NCBI RefSeq assembly: GCF_000308635.1
Contig: NZ_BAGD01000106.1
Span: 124,001 to 188,000 of the forward strand
Direction: 5' to 3'
DNA length: 64,000 bases
Source: Nocardia otitidiscaviarum NBRC 14405
GTDB taxonomy: Bacteria > Actinomycetota > Actinomycetes > Mycobacteriales > Mycobacteriaceae
This document shows positions 31,845 to 40,332 of the stretch, in pieces. The first letter of the stretch is position 1. Every line of letters starts with the position of its first letter. The notes beneath the pieces are model-generated. The model was not told the origin of the DNA. It saw only the letters and a list, made by a program, of their open reading frames with translations, and searched no databases. The translations under genes were made by a program, and so were the position numbers.

Positions 31845-33238
31845 GCTCCGCCACCAGGCAATCCGACGGACGACGGCTCACCGCGCTGGCGACGCCGATC
31901 GCACTGACCCAACTGGCCCAGGTGGCGGTGTCCACCACCAATATCGCGCTCATGGGCACGCTCGGGGTGCGGCAGGTGGCGGCGGGCGGGCTGGCGCTGG
32001 TGCTGTTCAACCAGATCCGCACCATGTGCGTCGGGCTGATCACCGGCACCGGCAATCAGGTCGCCATCGCGGTGAGCCGCGCCGAGAAACGCGGCGTGAG
32101 CGCGGAGCGCGAGGTGCGCGAGGTGGTGCGGTCGAGCTTCCTCATCGCGACCCTGGCCGGCATCCTCGGCGGCGCGCTGCTGATCGGGCTCGGCTGGAGC
32201 CTGCAATGGCTGGGTCAGGACGCCTCGGTGCTGGAGGCGGCGCGGCCCATGATGGTGGCGCTGGCCCCGGGCCTGCTGCCCTGCCTGTGGTTTCAGGTGC
32301 TGCGGCAGTACACCGTCGGCATGCAGCGGCCCCAGGCGCTGCTGCTGGTGACGCTCGGCTCGGTGGCGCTCAATCTCGTGCTGGCCCTGGGCCTCATGTA
32401 CGGATGGCTCGGCCTGCCCGCGCTCGGGCTGACCGGGATCGGCGTGGCCACCTCACTGGTCTTCCTCATCACCTTCGGCGTGTTCTGGGCCATGGTGCGC
32501 CGCGACCCGAAACTCGGTCCGACGCTGCCGATTCGGATGTGGCCCGTGCGCATGCGAACGGTGCGCGACGAGTTGAAGCTGGGCACGCCCATCGCGCTCA
32601 CCTACGGCTCCGAGGCAGGCATGTTCTCGGTGCTGGCGCTGGTCATGGGCACGCTGGGGGCGGCCGCGCTGGCCGCGCACAATGTCGTCTACCAGATCGT
32701 CTACATCGTCTTCCAGGTCGCCATCGGCCTCTCGCACGGCTCGTCCATCCTGGTGAGCACGGCGGTGGCGCGCGACGAGTACCCGCACGCGCGCTCGGTG
32801 GCGTGGCTGGCACTGCGCTACGCGGCCATTGTCGCCGCGGTCACCGGCGTGGCCTACGTCCTCGTCCCGGACTGGGTGCTGAAACCCTTCCTCGGCGACG
32901 CCAACGGCGAAACCATCGCGCTGGCGCACACCCTGCTGTTGATCGCCATCGTGCTCCAGTTCTTCGACGCGGCCCAGAACATCGGCGTGGGGCTGCTGCG
33001 CGGCCTGAAGGACACCAAGGCGGGGTTCCGGCTGTCGCTGATCGGCTACTGGGCTGTGGGATTGCCCACGGCGCTGCTGCTCGCCTACCCGCTGCACCTG
33101 GAGGCGGCGGGCGTCTGGTGGGGCCTGGCCGCCGGACTCGCCACCACCGCTGTGCTGATGCTGCGCCGCTACTTCGCGCTACTGGACGCGCGTGAGCAGG
33201 AGCATCCCCGGGTGCTGGCCAATAGCCTCGGTGGTTGA
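31841..33238 (+). CDS. MATE-family efflux transporter
   Basis: A 465-aa exporter of the MATE (DinF/NorM) family with twelve predicted helices in two similar halves; the first half opens with LATPIALTQLAQVAVSTTNIALMG after a break and the second with GTPIALTYGSEAGMFSVLALVMG. MATE pumps use Na+ or H+ to expel amphiphilic or metal-chelating compounds. ATG 31841 overlaps the SbnA stop, so the exporter is translationally tied to diaminopropionate synthesis. Export of the pathway's product (a metallophore or amino acid) is the simplest role (inference). No importer or substrate-binding protein accompanies it. Confidence 0.92.
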   Translation: MSSATRQSDGRRLTALATPIALTQLAQVAVSTTNIALMGTLGVRQVAAGGLALVLFNQIRTMCVGLITGTGNQVAIAVSRAEKRGVSAEREVREVVRSSFLIATLAGILGGALLIGLGWSLQWLGQDASVLEAARPMMVALAPGLLPCLWFQVLRQYTVGMQRPQALLLVTLGSVALNLVLALGLMYGWLGLPALGLTGIGVATSLVFLITFGVFWAMVRRDPKLGPTLPIRMWPVRMRTVRDELKLGTPIALTYGSEAGMFSVLALVMGTLGAAALAAHNVVYQIVYIVFQVAIGLSHGSSILVSTAVARDEYPHARSVAWLALRYAAIVAAVTGVAYVLVPDWVLKPFLGDANGETIALAHTLLLIAIVLQFFDAAQNIGVGLLRGLKDTKAGFRLSLIGYWAVGLPTALLLAYPLHLEAAGVWWGLAAGLATTAVLMLRRYFALLDAREQEHPRVLANSLGG

Positions 33239-33372
33239 AGCCGACACGTAAATCTCATCTTTCCGCAAGCATGCCGTCACTGGGCACGGGCAGGCTGGAA
33301 GAAACGGCTTCGCTATCCTGGCCGACGGAATCGGCAAGCAGGGCGAAGACGAAACCGCCGGGGAGGATGTCC

Positions 33373-34326
33373 GTGTACATCACCAGAGTCGCCGAGTACC
33401 CGAGACCCGATCACGTGCTGTTCCATTTCAGCGATACGCACCTGATCGCCGCCGACACCGCGCTCTACGGCACGGTGGACGCCGAGCGACGCCTATCCCA
33501 ACTGCTGGCGCAGGCCGAGGCCAGCGGCATCACCCCGACCGCCATCGTGTTCACCGGCGACCTCACCGACCACGGTGAGCCGGGGGCGTACACCAAACTG
33601 CGCAACCTGGTGGAACCCTTCGCCGAGCGGGTCGGCGCGCCGCTGGTGTGGGTGGCGGGCAATCACGACGACCGCACCGCACTGCGCGAGAACCTGTTGG
33701 ACGAGCCGGGTTCCACCGCGCCGTACGACCGGGTGCACATGTTCGACGGGTTGCGTGTCGTGGTGCTGGACACCACGGTGCCCGGCCACCACTACGGCGA
33801 GATCACCCCGGCCCAGCTGGAATGGCTGCGCACCGTGCTCTCCGAACCCGCGCCGTTCGGGACCGTGCTGGCCATGCACCATCCGCCGGTGCCGTGCGTG
33901 ATCGACCTGGCCGTGACGGTGGAGCTGCGTGATCAGCGCCGCCTCGCCGACGTGCTGGACGGCACCGACGTGCGCGCCATCCTGGCCGGGCACCTGCACT
34001 TCTCCACCAGCGCCACCTTCGCCGGGATTCCGGTGTCGGTGGCGTCGGCGACCTGCTACAGCCAGGACCTGGCGGTGGCCCAGGGCGGCATCCGCGGGCG
34101 CGACGGCGCGCAGGCGTTCAACTACGTGCACATCTACCCGGACACCGTGGTGCACTCGGTGGTGCCGATCGGGTCGGGGCCGACGGTCGGGGAACCGGCC
34201 ACCCCGGAGCAGGCGGCGCGCAAGCTGGCGGACGCGGGCATCGTCATCCCGCCGGCCGCCGGGATTCCGCACGTCGTGCAGCGACCGGCCACCACGCCCG
34301 AAAACGACGGCGAATCGGTCAGCTGA
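33373..34326 (+). CDS. Class III cyclic nucleotide phosphodiesterase, Rv0805-like
   Basis: A 317-aa binuclear metallophosphoesterase close to M. tuberculosis Rv0805 (318 aa) throughout. The metal-ligand series is complete: FSDTHL, FTGDLTDHGEP, VAGNHDDR, AMHHPPVP and LAGHLHFSTSATF. The family hydrolyses 2',3'- and 3',5'-cAMP and related phosphodiesters. GTG 33373 (GGGGAGG 6 bases upstream) gives the Rv0805-like start MYITRVAEYPRPD; ATG 33367 is the alternative, with almost no spacing. The C-terminal tail, which in Rv0805 affects membrane and wall association, is present (residues about 270-317). It is not obviously in an operon with the MATE gene 134 bases upstream. Confidence 0.92.
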   Translation: MYITRVAEYPRPDHVLFHFSDTHLIAADTALYGTVDAERRLSQLLAQAEASGITPTAIVFTGDLTDHGEPGAYTKLRNLVEPFAERVGAPLVWVAGNHDDRTALRENLLDEPGSTAPYDRVHMFDGLRVVVLDTTVPGHHYGEITPAQLEWLRTVLSEPAPFGTVLAMHHPPVPCVIDLAVTVELRDQRRLADVLDGTDVRAILAGHLHFSTSATFAGIPVSVASATCYSQDLAVAQGGIRGRDGAQAFNYVHIYPDTVVHSVVPIGSGPTVGEPATPEQAARKLADAGIVIPPAAGIPHVVQRPATTPENDGESVS

Positions 34327-34333
34327 AAGCGGT

Positions 34334-35788
34334 TCAGGCGGCGCCTGATTCGAACAGCGCTCCGCCCACCGTCGCCGGCTTCTCCCACGGAGCGGGCTCC
34401 GGGTAGTAGGTCTCCAGGAATTCCGAGACCGCCCGCACCCGCTCCGCCTCCGGCACCTCCGGGAAACTGCCGTCGTTGAGGCAGAAGAAGTCCACATTGC
34501 GCCGTGCGGCCAGCCCGTCCAGCAGCGCGAGCCCGGTGTAGAGGGTGGTGTCGACGTAGCGCACCTCGGCGCGCTCCTGCGGCACCGCCCGGCCGGTGAA
34601 CAGGGCGTAGTAGTGGTAGAGCGAATTGGTCACCGAGATATCCGTGGCGGCCCGGAACCGGCTGGTGCGGGTGCGGGCGAAATCCGCCGCGAACTCCCGC
34701 TCCATCTCGTGGAGCACGCTGCGCCGCAAGGGAACCGGCGTGTGCTCCAGATGCCGGGTGATGACATGGCCGAACCGCTGCCGCAGCAGTGCCCGGTTCA
34801 CCCGCGCGGCGTTCTCGAATCCGCTGCGGCGCTCGTTGTTCGAGCCCGGCCCGATCCGGGTGTCCGCCTCGATGAAGCGGCTCACCCCGGCCGGGGTGAA
34901 GAACATGGACGGGCGCACCGGGCGAGCGAAGAACATATCGTCGTTGGAGTACAGGAAGTGCTCGCTCAGACCCTCGATGTGCTGCAACTGGCATTCCACC
35001 GCATGGGAATTGAAGATCGGCAGGCCGCTGCGGTCCGAGAAGTGGTCCACGGCACGGACAATGGTGACCTTCGGGTCCTCGACGAGCCACTCCGGCACCG
35101 CGGAGTCGGTGGCGATGAAGATGCGCCGGATCCACGGCGCGTTCTTGTACACCGCGCGCAGCGCGTAACGCAGCTCGTCGATCTGGCGGATGCGCGCATC
35201 GGCCTCATCCCCCTCACCGACCACGACCTGCGCCATCATGCCCGCGCGCCGCGCCCGGAACTCCGGATCGGAACCGTCCACCCACGAGAACACGATGTCG
35301 ATGTCGAAACCCACGTCGGTGGCGTTGGGCATGAACATTCCGGCCAGCGTCGGCCAGCTCAGCTCGTAGAGCAGCACCGTGGACTGCTCCACATCGGCCA
35401 GGTCGAAGACGGTGCGGGTCAGGGCGTTCGGCCGTGGGCACTCCACGGTATCGCCGTGGTACTCCCACAGTTCGAGTTCCACATGGTGCGCCGGATCCAG
35501 GTCCCGGCCCAGCCGGAACACATTGCGCTGCCGCTCATTGCACGAGAAGCCAGCCACCATCGCCGCGCCCAGCACCCGGCGCAGCGCCGCTCGGTGCGCG
35601 GCGTCCACCGCCAACACCAAGCGGTGATCGCAGTCGCGCACCAGCAGGAACGGCAGATCCGCCGCCATCAGCTCCGCCCGCAGATATCGCAGATCGTCCA
35701 CCACCGCCGTCGACACCGCCAAATTCGCGGCGGTCGACCGCGCCACCATCTCCACCGTCTCCGGCTGCCCCGCACCCATATCCACCAT
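34334..35788 (-). CDS. Stealth-family capsular hexose-1-phosphotransferase
   Basis: A 484-aa enzyme of the Stealth family, which transfers sugar-1-phosphate units in capsule or wall polysaccharides (CpsY of M. tuberculosis, SacB of meningococci, human GNPTAB). All four conserved regions are visible: CR1 IDIVFSWVDGSDPE, CR2 RIRQIDELRYALRAVYKNAP then WIRRIFIATD, CR3 HFLYSNDDMFFARPV, and CR4 VRYVDTTLYTGLALLDGLAARRN cut by variable positions. An N-terminal extension of about 190 residues precedes CR1, as in CpsY. ATG 35788 has GGAG upstream. The cognate polysaccharide is unknown. Confidence 0.9.
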   Translation of the reverse strand: MVDMGAGQPETVEMVARSTAANLAVSTAVVDDLRYLRAELMAADLPFLLVRDCDHRLVLAVDAAHRAALRRVLGAAMVAGFSCNERQRNVFRLGRDLDPAHHVELELWEYHGDTVECPRPNALTRTVFDLADVEQSTVLLYELSWPTLAGMFMPNATDVGFDIDIVFSWVDGSDPEFRARRAGMMAQVVVGEGDEADARIRQIDELRYALRAVYKNAPWIRRIFIATDSAVPEWLVEDPKVTIVRAVDHFSDRSGLPIFNSHAVECQLQHIEGLSEHFLYSNDDMFFARPVRPSMFFTPAGVSRFIEADTRIGPGSNNERRSGFENAARVNRALLRQRFGHVITRHLEHTPVPLRRSVLHEMEREFAADFARTRTSRFRAATDISVTNSLYHYYALFTGRAVPQERAEVRYVDTTLYTGLALLDGLAARRNVDFFCLNDGSFPEVPEAERVRAVSEFLETYYPEPAPWEKPATVGGALFESGAA

Positions 35789-36300
35789 CACCGTTCTCCG
35801 CTCTGTCGCGCCTATCACCTCACGCCTGGACACATGCGCCGACGCGACCCGCCCGCAGTCCGGGGGCGAGTCGCGAAATCCTCTGGGCGCATTCAGAAGA
35901 ACGGAGCCGTGAGTATGGTGCGCGGATACAGACGCTGCCGATGCGGGTGGAATCCCATGTCGCACTCACCTCACTCACTCATGCGACGCGCCCGACGCGC
36001 GTCTGTTGGATGCTGCTGCGTTCGTCGACGCCGGATGCGGCGGACGATCTTCACCGGGCGGTCATCGGCCGGTTATTCGCGCGACCCCGATTGGACGAGG
36101 AACTGTTACGAATGATGAACCTCCGAAGTCGGTTCGTCAATCGAATCGGTGCCGAGGTCCGGAAGGGTTTTCACATCCGTAACCGGCGGCAGGTGAGCAG
36201 TTCGTGATCATCGGACCCCAGCCGGGCGGCGTCACAACGCCTTACACTGCAAGTAGCGCAGTCCAGCCCGCTGCGTCGACACGATCGTGAGGTGACGAAG
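35789..36300. other. Intergenic region without a supported gene
   Basis: The 512 bases contain one open stretch on the plus strand (ATG 35941 to TGA 36207, 88 codons, MRVESHVALTSLTHATRPTR onward) but with no ribosome site and no family resemblance. I do not count it as a gene, though its last 30 codons (basic, helical) could be real. The promoter of the PPOX gene should lie at the right end. Confidence 0.4.
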
Positions 36301-36777
36301 ATGGTTACGCGTGCCCAGCAGCGTCAGGAGCCCTCGACAGACCATCCGCGGTTGGACACGCTTCCGGAGTGGCCGGTCGACACCATCGCGGTGCTCGTGA
36401 CCACCGACGGCGGCCCGCACGCCATTCCGGTCTCGTGGCCGGTCCGCGCGGGCGACCACCGCATTCTGCTGAGCCTGAAATTCGATCGCGGCTCGCTGGC
36501 CCGGCTGCGGGAGCGCCCCGAGGTGGCGCTGCTGATCCTCGGCGGCGGCGATGTGGCGCTGTGCGCGCGCGGCAACGCGCGAGTGGTCGCCGATCCCATG
36601 CCCACCGCGCGCGACTATGTGGCGGTGGCCATCGAGGTGGAGGCCATCGACGATCACCGGCAGTCGGCGTTCACGGTCGCGGCCGGTATCCAGCGCACCG
36701 TGCTCGACCCCGGCGAACTGCGCTATCTGGAAGAACGCGTGGCCGCGCTGCGCGAACTCGCCGCCGGACTCGACTGA
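36301..36777 (+). CDS. PPOX-class split-barrel flavin/F420-binding protein
   Basis: A 158-aa protein of the pyridoxamine 5'-phosphate oxidase superfamily, which bind FMN or F420 in a dimeric split barrel. The barrel strands are clear: TIAVLVTTDGGPHAIPVSWPV, ILLSLKFDRGSLARLRERPEVALLILGG (in two parts) and LCARGNARVVADPM. The pattern (no PNPOx catalytic set) fits small F420- or heme/flavin-dependent actinobacterial proteins rather than the vitamin B6 enzyme. ATG 36301 is chosen (GAGGTGA 6 bases upstream) over GTG 36292. It lies 132 bases before terD. Precise cofactor and reaction cannot be settled from sequence alone. Confidence 0.8.
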   Translation: MVTRAQQRQEPSTDHPRLDTLPEWPVDTIAVLVTTDGGPHAIPVSWPVRAGDHRILLSLKFDRGSLARLRERPEVALLILGGGDVALCARGNARVVADPMPTARDYVAVAIEVEAIDDHRQSAFTVAAGIQRTVLDPGELRYLEERVAALRELAAGLD

Positions 36778-36909
36778 CCGCGCGCGGCGACGGGGCTGAT
36801 CACCGGCGGTCCGAGCCGCCATTCCAGAAATGAACTGGCACAACAGGTCACCATTTCGACCATAATCGGGTGGGGATGCGGTACGAAGGGCACCGCGGGG
36901 AAGGAGATC

Positions 36910-37485
36910 ATGAGCGTCAGCCTGGCCAAGGGCGGAAATGTTTCGCTGTCCAAGCAGGCCCCCAATCTGACCAAGGTGCAGGTCGGCCTCGGCTGGGACG
37001 TGCGCACCACCACCGGTGCGGACTACGACCTGGACGCGAGCGCACTGGCCTGCGGATCGAATATGCGGGTGCTGTCGGACGCGCATTTCATCTTCTACAA
37101 CAACCTGCGCTCGCCGGAGGGGACCATCGAGCACACCGGTGACAATCTCACCGGTGAGGGCGACGGCGACGACGAGGTGATCAATGTCGACCTGGCCGCC
37201 ATGCCGCCGACGATCACCAACGTCTTCTTCCCGGTGTCCATTCACGACGCCGAGGCGCGGCGGCAGTCCTTCGGGCAGATCCGCAATGCCTACATCCGGG
37301 TGGTGGACGCGGCGACCGGTTCGGAGCTGGCCCGCTTCGACCTGACCGAGGACGCCTCCACCGAGACCGCCATGGTGTTCGGTGAGCTGTACCGGCACGG
37401 GGCGGAGTGGAAGTTCCGGGCCATCGGCCAGGGGTACGCGTCCGGCCTCGCGGGCATCGCCCGCGACTACGGCGTCAACGTATGA
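36910..37485 (+). CDS. TerD-family protein (tellurite/stress, Ca2+-binding)
   Basis: A 191-aa TerD-domain protein. The family binds calcium and acts in tellurite resistance, phage inhibition or general stress. It starts MSVSLAKGGNVSLSKQAPNL, continues with VGLGWDVRTTTGADYDLDASA and FIFYNNLRSPEGTIEHTGDN, and the calcium loop GDNLTGEGDGDDEVINVDL is complete. GGGGAAGGAG precedes ATG 36910. It is coupled by ATGA to a thiamine-binding-like gene; no other ter genes (TerA, TerB, TerC, TerZ) are nearby, so it is an isolated copy. Its role in this setting is unknown. Confidence 0.93.
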   Translation: MSVSLAKGGNVSLSKQAPNLTKVQVGLGWDVRTTTGADYDLDASALACGSNMRVLSDAHFIFYNNLRSPEGTIEHTGDNLTGEGDGDDEVINVDLAAMPPTITNVFFPVSIHDAEARRQSFGQIRNAYIRVVDAATGSELARFDLTEDASTETAMVFGELYRHGAEWKFRAIGQGYASGLAGIARDYGVNV

Positions 37486-37778
37486 TCGTCGCCTTCTCGG
37501 TGACACCGCTCGGGGTCGGCGCGGACGTGGGACGCGCCGTCGCCGAGGCGGTTCGGGTGGTGCGCGCCAGCGGCCTGCCCAATGAGACCAATGCCATGTT
37601 CACCACCGTCGAGGGGGAATGGGACGAGGTGATGGCGGTGGTCAAGCAGGCCACCGATGCCGTGCTGGCGGTCGCGCCGCGGTGCAGCCTGGTGGTCAAG
37701 GCCGATGTGCGGCCGGGGGTGACGGGGGCCATGACGGCGAAGGTCGAAACGGTGGAGCGCTACCTCGCCGAGGAGTGA
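37482..37778 (+). CDS. MTH1187-family (thiamine-binding-like, YkoF-related) protein
   Basis: A 98-aa ferredoxin-like-fold protein of the MTH1187/UPF0045 family, some members of which bind thiamine or similar ligands at a dimer interface. It begins MIVAFSVTPLGVGADVGRAV, and the family blocks SGLPNETNAMFTTVEGEWDEV and RCSLVVKADVRPGV are present; the protein covers the full domain length. ATG 37482 overlaps the stop of terD, so the two are co-translated, an unusual pairing. No thiamine transport or synthesis genes are near. Ligand not certain. Confidence 0.85.
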   Translation: MIVAFSVTPLGVGADVGRAVAEAVRVVRASGLPNETNAMFTTVEGEWDEVMAVVKQATDAVLAVAPRCSLVVKADVRPGVTGAMTAKVETVERYLAEE

Positions 37779-37844
37779 CCGGCGTGGGGTGCGGAATGTA
37801 TCTGGTCAGCGGCCGACCTCGGCGCCGATGCGCCGGGCCGGTCG

Positions 37845-38666
37845 TCAGGATGCGGTGCGCTCGGTGAGGCCGGTGAGGACGATCGAGTACTCCCGGCTGG
37901 CGGCGTCGTAGCGCACGGCGTAGCCGGTGGCGTAGTGGCCCGATTTCCGCACCGCCTCAGGCTGTTTCAGCTCTGCGGCGAAATCGGGTTCGGTGAGCAA
38001 CCAGTCCCGGGTGACCATGGGTTCGGCGAACAGGTATTCGCCGTCCCAGGTGCCCGCGAGCACGGCCTGGGTGAACTCGTAGGTCTGCGGGTGGAACGGC
38101 GTGGCCGAATCCACCCAGCGCAGGCCCGCGCCGGGCACCGTCTCGGTGGCCGGGTCGCCCGCCGGAACATAGTCGCGCGGCAGGTATTCGGCCGCCGGGA
38201 AGCGGGCCGCCTTGGTGGCGAACTCCGCGTCCGCGGGGTCGATCGCCGCCACGGCCGCCGGCTCACGCAGATAGAACCGCACGTCGAAATGCGGTTCGTC
38301 GAAGATGCCGACCGGCGGATGGCCGTGCGCCAACCAGTCGACGGCGATGTGGTCGTAGGCGGTCGCCCCGGCCTGCGAAGGCAGTTCGTACACTTCGGCT
38401 TTCGGGAAGGGCGCGCGGCCCGCCAGCGCGTCGCCGTACGCGTCGCGGTCCGGCAGGCCGGCCAAGGCCGCTGCGGTGAAACGCAATCCGAGCTCGATCG
38501 GATCGCCGTCGGATCCGACGACCACATAGGTCCGCGCCGTGCCGTCGCCGAGGGAGCGCTCCGGACCGTAGAAGGTGCCGCCCGCGGCGTCGCCGTCCCC
38601 GGAGCACCCCGCGAGCCCCAGAATGCCCAGCAGTACGACAGCCATGGCGAATCGTCGCGAACGCAT
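37845..38666 (-). CDS. Secreted lipoprotein with DUF5602/TTHB210-like domain
   Basis: A 273-aa lipoprotein: basic start MRSRRFAMAVVLLGILGLAGC with the lipobox Cys at residue 21, then a globular domain. The mature part shows YGPERSLGDGTARTYVVVG, DGDPIELGLRFTAAALAGLP and HIAVDWLAHGHPPVGIFDEPHFDVRFYL (interrupted by turns), with three His residues clustered as if to bind a metal. This resembles the DUF5602/TTHB210-like domain, a poorly characterised family (assigned from the pattern, not from a search). ATG 38666 is chosen because it gives a correct lipoprotein signal. It is followed upstream on the same strand by another lipoprotein gene. Confidence 0.75.
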   Translation of the reverse strand: MRSRRFAMAVVLLGILGLAGCSGDGDAAGGTFYGPERSLGDGTARTYVVVGSDGDPIELGLRFTAAALAGLPDRDAYGDALAGRAPFPKAEVYELPSQAGATAYDHIAVDWLAHGHPPVGIFDEPHFDVRFYLREPAAVAAIDPADAEFATKAARFPAAEYLPRDYVPAGDPATETVPGAGLRWVDSATPFHPQTYEFTQAVLAGTWDGEYLFAEPMVTRDWLLTEPDFAAELKQPEAVRKSGHYATGYAVRYDAASREYSIVLTGLTERTAS

Positions 38667-38771
38667 GGCGTTCAGGGTACGGAGGGCGGGCGCCGGACAC
38701 AGCCCCGGCGATCCCCTATTTCCCACCCCCGAACAGGGCGAATCGCGCAAATCGCGCAGCGGGGAACATGC

Positions 38772-39467
38772 TCAGCGGCGGCCGACCTCCGTCGCGATGC
38801 GGTCCGCGATCACCTGTGCCGCACGGGCATTGCCGACCGAACAGGTACTGGCCTCGATCACGGTATTGCCCGTGGCGCGCGCGAGGTTGTCGCAGATCCA
38901 GTCATTGCCCTGCTCGGTGGTGGTCCAGCCGACCGCGACCTGCCCCTCGGGAACGGAGCGCGTGGTGTCGGCGACCCGCCAGGTCAGCGAATCCTGCCCG
39001 GAGGCCGCGACGGTGACGTTTCGATCCCGGCAGTCGGCGATGACCGCGCGGTACCGGTCGACGAGCGCCTCCGCGCCGAGGAAGTTCCGGAACGTCACCA
39101 CGGTCTGATAGACGAAATGCGTGTACCGGTCCCCCGGCTGCCGGAACACCCTGGTGCGCAAGGCCGTCCAGTCACCGCCGTACACGCTGTCGTGCCCGGT
39201 GTACACCAGTGCCGCGCACCGCGCGGGGCTGATGGTCTCACTGGGCGTGGCGGTACTCGCCGCCTCGTACGACTGCGTCAGCCCGCTGGTGTCCACGATC
39301 GACTCGATCTCCGAGATCGACAGCAACACCTCCCCCACCTGCTCTGCCCCCAGCCGCGGCATGCTCGCCACCGCCGGATCGGGCTCGGCCCTACCCCCCA
39401 CCACCTGTCCGCACCCGGTCACCAAGAACAGCACGGCTACCGCCGCCGCAATCCCACGGCCCCGCAT
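38772..39467 (-). CDS. Lipoprotein with PknH-like extracellular sensor domain
   Basis: A 231-aa lipoprotein. The signal peptide GIAAAVAVLFLVTGCGQ carries a lipobox Cys at residue 19. The mature domain resembles the extracellular sensor of mycobacterial PknH (and free-standing Lpq proteins of that type): LLSISEIESIVDTSGL near the start, PARCAALVYTGHDSVY, GWTTTEQGNDWICDNLARATGNTVIEA (in sections) and a Cys near STCSVGNARAAQVIADRI. Four Cys at the conserved spacing suggest two disulfides. These domains are thought to sense extracytoplasmic ligands, unproven here. No kinase gene lies next to it. Confidence 0.82.
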   Translation of the reverse strand: MRGRGIAAAVAVLFLVTGCGQVVGGRAEPDPAVASMPRLGAEQVGEVLLSISEIESIVDTSGLTQSYEAASTATPSETISPARCAALVYTGHDSVYGGDWTALRTRVFRQPGDRYTHFVYQTVVTFRNFLGAEALVDRYRAVIADCRDRNVTVAASGQDSLTWRVADTTRSVPEGQVAVGWTTTEQGNDWICDNLARATGNTVIEASTCSVGNARAAQVIADRIATEVGRR

Positions 39468-39600
39468 GCCGCCTCCCTAGAACCGACATCCCGAACCTTC
39501 GGGGTTGCCCGCTACCGTTCCCACGAAACCTACCGCGCCACCCCGTCCACCGGAACCGGCGAAAATGCGGCTCGGCGGCGTCGGCGGTGGCCTGGGCGGG

Positions 39601-40332
39601 TCAGGCTCGGGGCCAGTAGCGGAGCCAGTCGTCCGCGGTGAGTGGGGAGCGCGTGCCGCGTGCCGCTTCGGCGCGGTCCTCGGCGGTGCGGATGGCGGTG
39701 GCGAAGGTGAGGGTGGCCTTGCGGAGGCGTTCCTCTGCGCTGTCGCCCCGGTCGAGGGTGACGGTGCGGAGGTCGTCGGGGACGAGGTGGTCCGGCAGGC
39801 CCGCTGTGCGGCTGCGGGAGAGCACCTTCTCGGCCAGGGCCAGGGCGGGCTGGGCCATGGCTATGCCGTCCAGGCAGGAGCGGCGGGACTTCTCGGTGGA
39901 TTTGCGTTCCTCCCAGGCGCGTTCCTGGGCGGCGATCTTCTGCTCCAGGGTGGCGTCGGGGCCGATCGAGTCGTCGAGCAGATGCGGGCTGCGGTGGGTG
40001 AGCTTGTCCACCAGGGTGGCGGCCACGTCGGCCACGGTGAACTCGCCTGCGGCTTCGGCGATTCGGGAGTGGAAAAGGACCTGGAGCAGCAGGTCGCCCA
40101 GTTCCTCCCGAATGGTCGGCGCGTCGGCCTGCTGAATGGCGTCGAGCAGTTCGTAGGTCTCCTCGAGCAGATACGGGCGCAGCGAGTCGTGGGTCTGGGT
40201 CACCTCCCAGCCGCCGAAGTTCCACAGCCGGTCCATGACATCGACCGCCTCGGCCAGCGCTTCGGTCATGCGGGCGGTATCGGCCGCCTGCCCGGTGCCG
40301 GCTACCGTGCGCCCGTTCGCATCCCCGCTCAT
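39601..40332 (-). CDS. mazG: MazG-family nucleoside triphosphate pyrophosphohydrolase
   Basis: A 243-aa housecleaning enzyme that hydrolyses non-canonical NTPs to NMP and PPi, in the Rv1021 position. The all-alpha NTP-PPase core is clear: DRLWNFGGWEVTQTHDSL, the metal-binding EETYELLDAI (ExxE) and EELGDLLLQVLFHSRIAEAAG with its Glu and Asp ligands. A C-terminal partial second module follows, as in the mycobacterial enzyme. ATG 40332 overlaps the stop of mfd (ATGA). The N-terminal 25 residues (GRTVAGTGQAADTA) are disordered. Confidence 0.92.
   Translation of the reverse strand: MSGDANGRTVAGTGQAADTARMTEALAEAVDVMDRLWNFGGWEVTQTHDSLRPYLLEETYELLDAIQQADAPTIREELGDLLLQVLFHSRIAEAAGEFTVADVAATLVDKLTHRSPHLLDDSIGPDATLEQKIAAQERAWEERKSTEKSRRSCLDGIAMAQPALALAEKVLSRSRTAGLPDHLVPDDLRTVTLDRGDSAEERLRKATLTFATAIRTAEDRAEAARGTRSPLTADDWLRYWPRA

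Noticed and set aside
35941..36207. Possible 88-aa gene on the plus strand
   Set aside because: No ribosome site and no family resemblance, so it is mentioned only as intergenic content.
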